Assembly: GCA_025455245.1 (NCBI GenBank) | Contig: JALOMX010000012.1 | Location: 1-14,135 of the forward strand | Source of the DNA: Chitinophagaceae bacterium | GTDB lineage: Bacteria; Bacteroidota; Bacteroidia; Chitinophagales; Chitinophagaceae | DNA length: 14,135 nt | Reading direction: 5' to 3' | Part shown: positions 1 to 6,708 of the stretch, one piece after another | Layout: every line of letters begins with the position of its first letter | How positions within the stretch are numbered: the stretch's first letter is position 1 | Translations under genes and position numbers: made by a program | The notes under the pieces: model-generated | Database searches by the model: none | The model's input: the letters and a program-made list of their open reading frames with translations, nothing else | Told to the model about the DNA's origin: nothing

Positions 1-693
1 CAGCAATTTGGTAAATTCCGGCGTGTATCTGCCATTTTCATCCCTAATAATGATTTCGGCAGTTTCCGGGTTGGCCGGTTTTCTGGAAAAAAATATAATG
101 GAACGGAAGTAAGCATGTTCCGGTGTTTGCCTGACCTGAATGGTTTTTTGGGCAAAAAGAGAATGGGCCAAAGCAAGGTATCTTGCTTCCGCTTCACGGT
201 AATGTGGTATTAAAACCGAAGATGTACCCTCCGGTTTGAGCAGGGAGTTGATTGTTCTGAAAAGGCTTTCGAGGGTTAATGTTGTACTGTGGTGTGCCAT
301 ATTCTTCAGGATATTTTCCGAAGTGAGTTGGGATTCATAAAATGGCGGATTGGAAATTATGTGGTCAAAAAATTCATACGGTTCAAAATCCAGAATGTCC
401 GAGTGTATGATTTTGGTTTCTGCAAAGTCTGATCCATTCACATTGGCACGAGCTTCTTCCGCCGTTTTCGAATCGATTTCAACGCCGGTTATGTCGGATA
501 GCGGGTTCATCTGAGCCAACATAAGCGAAAGAAGCCCCGTTCCTGCACCGATATCCAGAAGTCTTTTTCCCCGGCCCCTGTTTTCAAAAACAGGTTGCAG
601 GGCTCCAAACAGGCAGGCATCGGTGGTAACCTTCATGGCAGCATGCTGTTGGTGAATGGTGAATTGCTTAAACTGAAACCATTGGTTGGCCAT
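1..693 (-). CDS. trmN6: tRNA1(Val) (adenine(37)-N6)-methyltransferase, 3'-truncated by the window edge
   Basis: SAM-dependent methyltransferase predicted to methylate N6 of A37 in tRNA1(Val), in the cytoplasm. The minus-strand frame is open for 231 codons from the ATG at 693-691 to the first base of the window without a stop. Seen in the protein: the family's N-terminal FKQFTIHQ segment (residues 8-15) followed by AMKVTTDACLFGA; the SAM-binding motif I LLDIGAGTG (45-53); an acidic VEID after strand 2 (71-74); and the catalytic ISNPPF motif (113-118), an NPP[FY] type used by N6-adenine methyltransferases. TrmN6 proteins are usually about 235-245 residues, so only a few C-terminal residues are missing. 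It is divergent from the lipoprotein gene at 787. A TAnnTTTG-like element lies only 5 nt upstream of the ATG, so the transcript may have little or no leader. Family assignment is firm; the exact target base is inferred from the family. Confidence 0.9.
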   Translation of the reverse strand, partial: MANQWFQFKQFTIHQQHAAMKVTTDACLFGALQPVFENRGRGKRLLDIGAGTGLLSLMLAQMNPLSDITGVEIDSKTAEEARANVNGSDFAETKIIHSDILDFEPYEFFDHIISNPPFYESQLTSENILKNMAHHSTTLTLESLFRTINSLLKPEGTSSVLIPHYREAEARYLALAHSLFAQKTIQVRQTPEHAYFRSIIFFSRKPANPETAEIIIRDENGRYTPEFTKLL

Positions 694-698
694 GGCGG

Positions 699-706
699 CA
701 AAAATA
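699..706 (-). promoter_or_regulatory. Possible -7 promoter element (TAnnTTTG) for trmN6
   Basis: Read on the minus strand the bases are TATTTTTG, an exact match to the Bacteroidota -7 consensus TAnnTTTG. It ends 5 nt before the trmN6 ATG, so transcription would start at or next to the start codon. A TTG lies 16 nt further upstream, somewhat closer than the usual spacing of about 19. The match is seen; the function is inferred. Confidence 0.4.
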
Positions 707-766
707 AATACCTGCTTTTTATCAATGAGCTAACATTTAGAAAATCCAACTTGCTATCCTGATGGT

Positions 767-774
767 TACTTTTG
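767..774 (+). promoter_or_regulatory. Possible -7 promoter element (TAnnTTTG) for the DUF4249 gene
   Basis: TACTTTTG matches the Bacteroidota -7 consensus exactly and ends 12 nt before the chosen ATG at 787. No convincing TTG -33 box is present at about 19 nt upstream, so the call rests on the -7 element and its position in a 93-nt divergent intergenic region. The implied leader is very short. Confidence 0.4.
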
Positions 775-786
775 TGCTCAATTCAT

Positions 787-1671
787 ATGCGGACCTTTAA
801 TGTTATTGCTTTTTTAGCCACTTTTTTATTCTTTTCCTGTGAAAAAGTGATTGAACTTGTTCCGGAAGAACAACCGCCCAAACTTGTGGTGGATGGCTAT
901 ATAGAAAGCGGCCAACCACCCCGCGTAATTATCACCAGGAGCCTTGCATATTTTGACAAACTGACTCCAACCATGCTTACAGAATCATTTGTAAGAAATG
1001 CGGATGTAAGGGTTTCGGATGGGTTACGGTCGGTTCGGCTCCGCGAATATGGGATTCCAATACCGGGAGGTACAGTATTTTTCTATTCGGTGGATACATC
1101 TAATCCGGCCGCACTTATGTTGGGTGAATTCAATAAAACATACAAATTGACCATATCAAAAGACGGGGAAACCTTTGAAGCCAATACTACTATTCCTGAT
1201 CTTACCAAAAAATCCGATAGTCTTTGGTGGGAGCCCGCCCCGAACAATCCCGATACAAACCGGGTGGTGGTTTTTGCCAGGGTAGCCGACCCGCCGGGTT
1301 TGGGAAATTATATCAGGTATTACACATCGAGAAACGACAGCGCCTATTTCCCGGGTTTGAATTCTGTTTTTGATGACAATATTGTTGACGGTATTACTTA
1401 TGAAATTCAGGTTTTTCGGGGACAAGACCGTAATCAGGAATTTGATCAGGATGAATTCGGATTTTTCAGAAGGGGCGACCGGGTAAAAGTGAAACTGACC
1501 AATATTGACAAAGCGACCTACGATTTCTGGCGGACCTGGGAACAAAACCAGCAAAACGTTGGAAATCCTTTTTCTGTTCCTATAAAAGTACTTTCCAATA
1601 TCAGTAATGGTGCTATTGGAATTTGGGGAGGCTATGCGGCACAGGAATTATCTTTAAATATTCCAAGATAG
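787..1671 (+). CDS. DUF4249 family lipoprotein
   Basis: Predicted exported lipoprotein of unknown function. From the ATG at 787 the protein has 294 residues. It has a hydrophobic signal segment (residues 6-16) ending in LFFSC, which makes Cys18 the likely lipidated residue. The mature start CEKVIEL, followed by PPKLVVDGYIESG, ITRSLAYFD and a VRVSDG segment, is characteristic of DUF4249, a Bacteroidota family whose members often accompany TonB-dependent outer-membrane receptors. No receptor is in this window, so this copy appears solitary. A TTG in the same frame at 772 would add five residues ahead of the signal peptide. I prefer the ATG because the TTG overlaps a likely -7 promoter element and the shorter form gives a normal signal peptide. 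The gene is divergent from trmN6 and is followed 92 nt later by trxB. Family assignment is likely; the role and ligand are unknown. Confidence 0.75.
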   Translation: MRTFNVIAFLATFLFFSCEKVIELVPEEQPPKLVVDGYIESGQPPRVIITRSLAYFDKLTPTMLTESFVRNADVRVSDGLRSVRLREYGIPIPGGTVFFYSVDTSNPAALMLGEFNKTYKLTISKDGETFEANTTIPDLTKKSDSLWWEPAPNNPDTNRVVVFARVADPPGLGNYIRYYTSRNDSAYFPGLNSVFDDNIVDGITYEIQVFRGQDRNQEFDQDEFGFFRRGDRVKVKLTNIDKATYDFWRTWEQNQQNVGNPFSVPIKVLSNISNGAIGIWGGYAAQELSLNIPR

Positions 1672-1735
1672 CCCTTTGGCCCGCAATTTTCAGGTGTAGG
1701 TAACAATTGTCCCCCCTCCATTAAAAGATAACCAT

Positions 1736-1743
1736 CATATTTG
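1736..1743 (+). promoter_or_regulatory. Weak -7-like element upstream of trxB
   Basis: CATATTTG differs from TAnnTTTG at one position and lies 20 nt before the trxB ATG, a sensible distance for a short leader. No -33 TTG is found at the expected spacing. trxB might instead be read through from the upstream lipoprotein gene. Confidence 0.25.
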
Positions 1744-1763
1744 CGCAAAATAATTTTAGAATT

Positions 1764-2711
1764 ATGAACATTTCAGAACATGTACATTGTTTGATTATTG
1801 GCAGCGGACCCGCAGGATATACGGCTGCTATTTATGCATCGAGGGCAGGCTTGAATCCGGTTTTGTATCAGGGTATTCAGCCCGGTGGACAACTTACCAT
1901 AACAACGGAAGTTGAAAATTATCCCGGCTATGCAGATGGTGTACAAGGTCCCGAAATGATGGTTCATTTTGAAAAGCAAGCCTCCAGAATGGGTGCGGAT
2001 ATCCGCTTCGGCATTGTAACCAAGGTGGATTTTTCGACCAAGCCTTTTAAAGTGGAAGTAGATGAAGAAAAATGGTTGAGTGCCGATGCCGTAATTATTT
2101 CAACCGGGGCATCGGCCAAATGGCTTGGAATTGAAAGTGAACAAAGGTTGAATGGACATGGAGTAAGTGCCTGTGCTGTTTGCGACGGATTCTTTTTTCG
2201 CAATAAAGAAGTAGCCATTGTTGGTGCAGGCGATACCGCGTGCGAAGAAGCGCTTTACCTCAGTAAAATCTGTTCTCAGGTTCATATGATCGTTCGAAAG
2301 GGCCCGGAAGGCATGAAAGCAAGTAAGGTAATGCAGGAAAGGGTGACCAAAACCTCCAACATCAATATTTACTGGCACAGCGAAACAGATGAAATTCTTG
2401 GTGAAAAGAAAGTGGAAGCCGTCAGGATTTTCAATAACCAAACCGGTGAAAAAAGGGAAATTCCAGTGAGCGCTTTTTTCGTAGCCATTGGTCATCAGCC
2501 CAACAGCAAAATTTTTGAAGGATGGCTCGATATGGATGAAGCCGGATATATAAAAACCATTCCCGGAACGAGCAAAACCAATATTGAAGGTGTTTTTGCT
2601 GCCGGTGATGTGCAGGATAAAGTGTATCGTCAGGCGGTAACTGCCGCCGGTAGCGGGTGCATGGCTGCCCTTGATGCTGAAAGGTATCTTGGCGCTTTGG
2701 AACATGCCTGA
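1764..2711 (+). CDS. trxB: Thioredoxin-disulfide reductase
   Basis: Cytoplasmic FAD enzyme that uses NADPH to reduce thioredoxin. At 315 residues it has the length of low-molecular-weight bacterial TrxB (E. coli 321). Domains in order: N-terminal FAD-binding dinucleotide motif GSGPAGY (13-19); the redox-active CAVC pair (Cys137 and Cys140) at the start of the NADPH domain; the NADPH Rossmann motif GAGDTA (154-159); and the C-terminal FAD motif GVFAAGDV with the following RQAVTAAGSGCMAA. The segment that normally reads HRRxxxR and binds the NADPH 2'-phosphate here reads VRKGPEGMK (177-185). It is about two residues longer than the E. coli form, and the last Arg is replaced. folB follows after 55 nt on the same strand and could be co-transcribed. 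The identity is secure; altered cofactor handling is only a possibility. Confidence 0.95.
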   Translation: MNISEHVHCLIIGSGPAGYTAAIYASRAGLNPVLYQGIQPGGQLTITTEVENYPGYADGVQGPEMMVHFEKQASRMGADIRFGIVTKVDFSTKPFKVEVDEEKWLSADAVIISTGASAKWLGIESEQRLNGHGVSACAVCDGFFFRNKEVAIVGAGDTACEEALYLSKICSQVHMIVRKGPEGMKASKVMQERVTKTSNINIYWHSETDEILGEKKVEAVRIFNNQTGEKREIPVSAFFVAIGHQPNSKIFEGWLDMDEAGYIKTIPGTSKTNIEGVFAAGDVQDKVYRQAVTAAGSGCMAALDAERYLGALEHA

Positions 2712-2766
2712 TTTCTATGAAACCTAAGCGTAATCACGGTTCTATACAACCCGACGGCCACAAGTG

Positions 2767-3117
2767 ATGACTATTTTTCTGAAAGATTTGATTTTTCATG
2801 CCTGCCACGGCCTTTATCCCGGCGAGGATAGGGTTGGTGGCAGGTTTGTTGTAAATGTTGAAATTGAATATGATGAAGGCAAAGAAATCATCAGGACAAT
2901 AGAAAATACCATAAACTATGAAACGGTTTTCAGGCTTGTTGAGAAAAGAATGAATCAACAGGAGGCCTTACTCGAAACCCTTGTTATGGAAATTGCCCTT
3001 CAGATTTTGAGTGATTATAAAATGGCTCAAAAAGCGACCGTCAGAATTGAAAAATCAAATCCTCCAATTGAAGGAATACAGGGCAGTGTAGCTGTTGAAT
3101 ATACTGTCCACAGGTGA
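2767..3117 (+). CDS. folB: Dihydroneopterin aldolase
   Basis: Folate-pathway enzyme that cleaves 7,8-dihydroneopterin to 6-hydroxymethyl-7,8-dihydropterin and glycolaldehyde, in the cytoplasm. From the ATG at 2767 it has 116 residues, close to the usual length of about 120. The N-terminal LKDLIFHACHGLYPGED segment matches the family's F.G.HG..P.E pattern, with Glu20 as the expected pterin-anchoring acid. The C-terminal VRIEKSNPPI contains Lys96, the expected catalytic lysine, next to the conserved PPI. The tyrosine usually seen before HG is replaced by Cys13. A GTG immediately upstream (2764) would add one residue; the ATG is preferred. The gene lies 55 nt after trxB and converges with the glycosyltransferase gene, with a possible bidirectional terminator between them. 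Confidence 0.88.
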   Translation: MTIFLKDLIFHACHGLYPGEDRVGGRFVVNVEIEYDEGKEIIRTIENTINYETVFRLVEKRMNQQEALLETLVMEIALQILSDYKMAQKATVRIEKSNPPIEGIQGSVAVEYTVHR

Positions 3118-3216
3118 TTTCCCAGAGACAATACTAAAGGTGAGACGTTATGTAAAGAATCTGTTTTGAAATACCCCCAATCCACAGGCAGGCTTTAGGC
3201 AAAAAAGTCAATTGAC

Positions 3217-3232
3217 GCCTCCGAAGGCTTTT
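3217..3232 (+). terminator. Possible weak terminator hairpin downstream of folB
   Basis: A GCCT/AGGC four-base-pair stem with a CCGA tetraloop (3217-3228) is followed directly by TTTT, about 100 nt after the folB stop. The stem is short and the T run brief, so this is tentative. The inverted repeat at 3254-3309 may do the main work. Confidence 0.25.
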
Positions 3233-3253
3233 GATGAAAGAAAAGGAGTGATA

Positions 3254-3309
3254 AAAAAACGGTTTCTAATTCAGGCTTGCCAGATGAATACGCTATTGAA
3301 CCGTTTTTT
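3254..3309. terminator. Inverted repeat, possible bidirectional terminator between convergent genes
   Basis: Perfect 11-base arms AAAAAACGGTT (3254-3264) and AACCGTTTTTT (3299-3309) flank a 34-nt loop, in the gap between folB (+) and the minus-strand glycosyltransferase gene. Each strand carries a T run on the 3' side of the stem, as expected for a terminator working in both directions. The GC part of the stem is short and the loop long, so efficiency is doubtful. The remainder of the 217-nt intergenic stretch shows no gene. Confidence 0.45.
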
Positions 3310-3334
3310 ATGGCTCAACTTTCTTTTCCCTGAA

Positions 3335-4153
3335 TCATGGTTCCTGAAAAAACTTATAAAACTCTTTGCTGCCTAAGATCTTCTCAAACACCTCATCAGA
3401 TAGTTTTTTATTATTGACCTTAATTTTTTGCTCGTGCTTACCTTTATAGTAAAAGGTAATGTTTTGTAAGTACCTGAATTTTTTGCAAAAAGCTAAAAAC
3501 CGGTTCGGCTTAAAAGGATTAATATTTTTATCAACCCTTGAAATGTTGGGTCTGAAAGATGCCCCATGATGATAAACGATATCACCATAAATAGCAAAAT
3601 TAAGAACGTGAAGATCTTTTTTGTTTGTCCTCAAAATCCTGAACCAATCAATATTGTTGCGCTCCAATATACCAAGAAGGTTACCTCCCACATCCGTAGC
3701 CAGACTATGTTTATTTTTCCACTTATAACCCTTCCGCCAGTCTCCTTCATATTTTTTCCAGAATCCTACCGTTGTCACACAAAACAATGGATGCGGTTGT
3801 TTGTCTTCCAGGTTTTCCTGCCGCTGTACGGCCACTAAGGGATAATGTTTTAATAAAGGGTCAACGTAGGACACAACATCGCCGATCGGGAAAGCATCGC
3901 CATCCATAAAAAGCAGCCAGTCATCGTCGGGTGCGCCTTCCTGTATGGGGACCTGAGCCAGCAGATTGAGTTTGGTGGCATGATCCTGAATGTTTTCTGT
4001 ATTTGAGTAATAGAATTGATCAGAATAATCCTTTTCTATATGATTTACGTAAGCATAAACTTTATAGGGTTTCTTAATATTTTCCTTTATGTAATCCAGT
4101 TGAATATTTATCCACCGATCATCTTTCCAGTGAACTGTAAGGATATGGATCAT
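3335..4153 (-). CDS. Putative GT-A-type glycosyltransferase-like protein
   Basis: Probable cytoplasmic nucleotide-sugar-dependent glycosyltransferase of 272 residues. I do not recognise an exact family or substrate. The N-terminus MIHILTVHWKDDRW, with alternating hydrophobic strands, looks like the start of a GT-A fold. HATKLNLLA (58-66) is followed by DDDWLLFMDGDAFP (76-89), where Asp84-Gly-Asp86 fits the metal- and nucleotide-sugar-binding DxD motif. Further likely active-site segments are TDVGGNLL (153-160) and YHHGASFR (194-201). There is no signal peptide or membrane helix; the C-terminal 70 residues are Lys-rich and aromatic, which may favour membrane-surface binding. It stands alone on the minus strand, convergent with folB and divergent from the TPR gene, about 1.1 kb from the sugar-nucleotide genes. 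A role in surface glycan synthesis is an inference from the motif and location. Confidence 0.6.
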   Translation of the reverse strand: MIHILTVHWKDDRWINIQLDYIKENIKKPYKVYAYVNHIEKDYSDQFYYSNTENIQDHATKLNLLAQVPIQEGAPDDDWLLFMDGDAFPIGDVVSYVDPLLKHYPLVAVQRQENLEDKQPHPLFCVTTVGFWKKYEGDWRKGYKWKNKHSLATDVGGNLLGILERNNIDWFRILRTNKKDLHVLNFAIYGDIVYHHGASFRPNISRVDKNINPFKPNRFLAFCKKFRYLQNITFYYKGKHEQKIKVNNKKLSDEVFEKILGSKEFYKFFQEP

Positions 4154-4220
4154 TAATTACTGTTTTTCTTTTTTGTATGATTAGCTTTTGAGCGAATTGT
4201 GTAAATGAGTTTGGGCCGGG

Positions 4221-4228
4221 CGAAAGTA
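4221..4228 (-). promoter_or_regulatory. Possible -7 element for the glycosyltransferase-like gene
   Basis: The minus strand reads TACTTTCG, one base from TAnnTTTG, ending 67 nt before the ATG at 4153. No clear TTG -33 box is seen. It lies in the 248-nt gap between this gene and the divergent TPR gene. I found no comparable element for the TPR gene. Confidence 0.3.
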
Positions 4229-4401
4229 AAGAAATTCCATGGAAATCGATACCCCGTAAGCCTGACTATTGAATTCTTGAGCATAGTGAAAATGTGAATA
4301 TTGAAAATAAAAAATCAATTCATCCCATTTTAGAAAACCGATAAGAAAATTCTAGCTGATTATAATGTTTCTTTACCCTCACAAAAAAGAGCACAATTCT
4401 T

Positions 4402-5181
4402 ATGTTGAAAAGACTGACAGTTGCCGTATTGAATTCTATGTTGATCCTTTTTTTGGTGCAGGGCCTTAATGTCCTGAAAGCTCAGGACCCGGTATCATTA
4501 ATGGAGGAAGGCAAGGCCCTGGAAAGAAAGTATAAGGATCAGGAAGCTTTTGACAAATATAAGCAGGCTTTTACCATACAGCCATCCAATATTCAGGCTG
4601 CCATGAAGTGTGCCGAGATAAGTTGTGTGTTAAGCCGTTCTACTGAAAGCTCTATACGCAAATTGGCGTTTATCAATCAGGGCCTTGCATTTGCCGAAGC
4701 TGCTTACAAAACCGACAGTGCCAATGCCAATACCCGGTACATGGTTGGTTTTGTGTATAAATACCTTGCTGAAAATGAAGAGAAAAAGGAAAATGCCACA
4801 GAATATCTTAAACAATGGAGAATATGGGCTGAAAAAGCATTGGCAGCCGATTCACTTCACCCAAGGGCAAGTCATCTGCTTGGTAGTTGGCATCTTGAAG
4901 TATTAACACTTGGCAGTATCCGGAAAGCCACTGTAAAAATGCTTTATGGTGGTGTTCAGGAACCAAGTGTTGCCGAAGGGGTGCGGCTGATGGAATGGTG
5001 CAAGGAAAAAGAGCCATACTATTGCGCTAACTTCCTGGACCTTGCGAAACTGTATAATTTCAATCTCAACTACGAAAAAGCTATTCAAACCCTTGAACGT
5101 CTGGCTAAATTACCTACCCGGCGGTCAGAAGACATTGCATTTAAAGAAGAGGGAAAAGCCATGCTCCAAAAGTTGCAGTAG
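4402..5181 (+). CDS. Exported TPR protein, RMD1 (regulator of microtubule dynamics)-like
   Basis: Predicted periplasmic or exported protein of 259 residues with no enzyme motifs. An N-terminal signal peptide (KR at 3-4, hydrophobic core 5-25) probably ends after Ala27. The mature protein is helical with TPR-like units, for example residues about 33-61 (alternating small and aromatic residues ending in IQPSN), about 93-150, and 204-235. The segment ASHLLGSWHLEV (156-167), followed by MLYGGVQEPS (180-189) and a helix ending in KEKEP, resembles the conserved core of the RMD1/RMDN TPR family, known in animals and also found in bacteria. The family match is from memory of that core and is moderately sure; the function in bacteria is unknown. 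The gene stands alone: divergent from the glycosyltransferase gene, with a separate promoter for the next gene. Confidence 0.6.
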   Translation: MLKRLTVAVLNSMLILFLVQGLNVLKAQDPVSLMEEGKALERKYKDQEAFDKYKQAFTIQPSNIQAAMKCAEISCVLSRSTESSIRKLAFINQGLAFAEAAYKTDSANANTRYMVGFVYKYLAENEEKKENATEYLKQWRIWAEKALAADSLHPRASHLLGSWHLEVLTLGSIRKATVKMLYGGVQEPSVAEGVRLMEWCKEKEPYYCANFLDLAKLYNFNLNYEKAIQTLERLAKLPTRRSEDIAFKEEGKAMLQKLQ

Positions 5182-5227
5182 TTTTCCACGATTTCTTCAT
5201 CTAAAGGGTCTTTTTTTAAATCTTACT

Positions 5228-5258
5228 TTTGGTCAAATGGTTTAAATGAGTAATTTTG
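5228..5258 (+). promoter_or_regulatory. Bacteroidota-type promoter for the tviB-tviC module
   Basis: A TTTG -33 box (5228-5231) is followed after exactly 19 nt by TAATTTTG (5251-5258), a full match to the -7 consensus TAnnTTTG. The predicted transcription start near 5264 gives a leader of about 40 nt before the ATG at 5307. This is the best promoter in the window. The -33 bases also form part of a second -7-like match (TACTTTTG, 5224-5231), which lacks its own -33 box. Confidence 0.6.
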
Positions 5259-5306
5259 TTACTCGATTTTTAGAAATTAAACCGACTAACTGAACAAACA
5301 AAAGCA

Positions 5307-6584
5307 ATGTCTTTTAAACCGTACGACCAACCTGTTATCGGGGTTATTGGATTAGGATATGTAGGTCTTCCTTTGGCTGTCGAATTTGGCAAAAAGTATA
5401 AAACAATCGGATTTGATATCAATTCGACCCGTTTGCATGAATTGGAATCCGGAATAGACAAGACCCTGGAAGTATCTTCCGAACAACTGAAATCCAGTAA
5501 TTTATTGAGTTTTACGAGCGACAAGGAAATATTAAAGGCTTGTAATACTTTCATAGTTACGGTACCCACCCCTGTCGATAAATTCAACCGGCCGGATTTA
5601 ACCCCCCTTGTGAAAGCAAGCGAAACGGTAGGGTTTGCCCTTGAAAAGGGAAATGTAGTTATTTACGAGAGCACTGTATATCCCGGGGTTACCGAAGAAG
5701 AATGTGTGCCAATCCTCGAAAGGGTAAGCGGTTTGGCATTTAATGTAGATTTTTTTGCAGGTTACAGCCCTGAGCGGATTAATCCCGGCGACAAGTTGCA
5801 TACCGTAACTAAAATCCGGAAAGTAACTTCAGGATCTACCCCCGAAGCCGCAGATTATGTTGATAAGCTTTATGCATCTATTATTGAGGCAGGAACATTC
5901 AAGGCTGCAAGCATTAAAGTTGCTGAAGCTGCCAAAGTGATTGAAAACTCACAACGTGATATCAATATTGCTTTTGTGAATGAACTCGCAAAAATTTTTA
6001 ATAAGCTTGACATAGACACTCAGGATGTGCTGGAAGCAGCCGGAACCAAGTGGAATTTTTTGCCTTTCCGGCCCGGATTGGTAGGAGGTCATTGTATTGG
6101 GGTTGACCCTTATTATTTAGCGCAAAAGGCTCAGGCCCATGGGTATCATCCTGAAATTATTCTTGCCGGCCGCCGGCTAAATGATGGAATGGGCACTTAT
6201 ATTGGAACTGAACTTGTCCGCCATCTTGTACATCGTGACCGAAAGGTAAAGGGGGCAAAGGTTTTGGTGCTTGGCATCACTTTTAAAGAAAATTGCCCTG
6301 ATGTGCGAAACACAAGGGTGGTGGATGTTATTGCAACCCTTAAAGATTTTGGGATGCAGGTAACTATTTGCGATCCATGGGCTAGTATTGAGGAAGTTAA
6401 ACATGAGTATAACCTGGAAATCTGCAATGAGGTCCCTACAAATGAAAAATATGATGCTATTTTACTGGCAGTAGCCCATAATGAATTCCGCTCTCTTGAT
6501 ATTAAATCGCTCAAAAACGGATATAGCCTTGTTTACGACATAAAATCATTTTTCCCTAAGGAAATAGTGGATGTGAGGTTGTAA
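5307..6584 (+). CDS. tviB: UDP-N-acetyl-D-glucosamine/galactosamine 6-dehydrogenase (TviB/WbpO type)
   Basis: NAD-dependent dehydrogenase that oxidises C6 of a UDP-N-acetylhexosamine twice to give the uronic acid (UDP-GlcNAcA or UDP-GalNAcA), in the cytoplasm. The 425 residues match the usual length. Seen: Rossmann motif GLGYVG (15-20); the family segment VPTPVD with downstream DLTPL; YSPERINPGDK; a central helix with AAKVIENSQRDINIAFVNEL; catalytic Cys263 within GGHCIGVDPYYL; and the C-terminal NAD-like domain with FKENCPDVRNTR. The resemblance to Vi-antigen TviB runs to the last residues (VDVRL). Epimerase tviC follows after 124 nt, and the pair is the classic route to UDP-GalNAcA. Which substrate is oxidised first (TviB on UDP-GlcNAc, WbpO on UDP-GalNAc) cannot be told from sequence by eye. 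A good promoter lies upstream. Confidence 0.92.
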   Translation: MSFKPYDQPVIGVIGLGYVGLPLAVEFGKKYKTIGFDINSTRLHELESGIDKTLEVSSEQLKSSNLLSFTSDKEILKACNTFIVTVPTPVDKFNRPDLTPLVKASETVGFALEKGNVVIYESTVYPGVTEEECVPILERVSGLAFNVDFFAGYSPERINPGDKLHTVTKIRKVTSGSTPEAADYVDKLYASIIEAGTFKAASIKVAEAAKVIENSQRDINIAFVNELAKIFNKLDIDTQDVLEAAGTKWNFLPFRPGLVGGHCIGVDPYYLAQKAQAHGYHPEIILAGRRLNDGMGTYIGTELVRHLVHRDRKVKGAKVLVLGITFKENCPDVRNTRVVDVIATLKDFGMQVTICDPWASIEEVKHEYNLEICNEVPTNEKYDAILLAVAHNEFRSLDIKSLKNGYSLVYDIKSFFPKEIVDVRL

Positions 6585-6708
6585 TGACAGGTATTGAAAA
6601 AATATTATTCCTTTCAATCAATATATGAAATCCACACGAGCTGACGGACACCCGAGTACGAATGATCATTGGGAATTCCAAATAGCAATATAAAAGCAGC
6701 AGCCAAAA

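Noticed and set aside
1672..1690. GCC-CTTT-GGC mini hairpin just after the DUF4249 gene
   Set aside because: The stem has only three base pairs and lacks a clear T run.
2100..2705. 201-codon open frame on the minus strand opposite trxB
   Set aside because: It lies wholly inside a clear trxB, has no recognisable motif, and its composition fits a shadow of the coding strand.
3566..3838. 90-codon plus-strand open frame inside the glycosyltransferase-like gene
   Set aside because: It is antisense to a longer frame with a DxD motif and has no family features.
4361..4366. TATAAT resembling an E. coli -10 box upstream of the TPR gene
   Set aside because: Bacteroidota primary promoters use TAnnTTTG, no -35 match is present, and the stretch is AT-rich, so the match is probably chance.
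6625..6693. 22-codon open frame between tviB and tviC
   Set aside because: No ribosome binding site, no recognisable peptide type, and the length is expected by chance.
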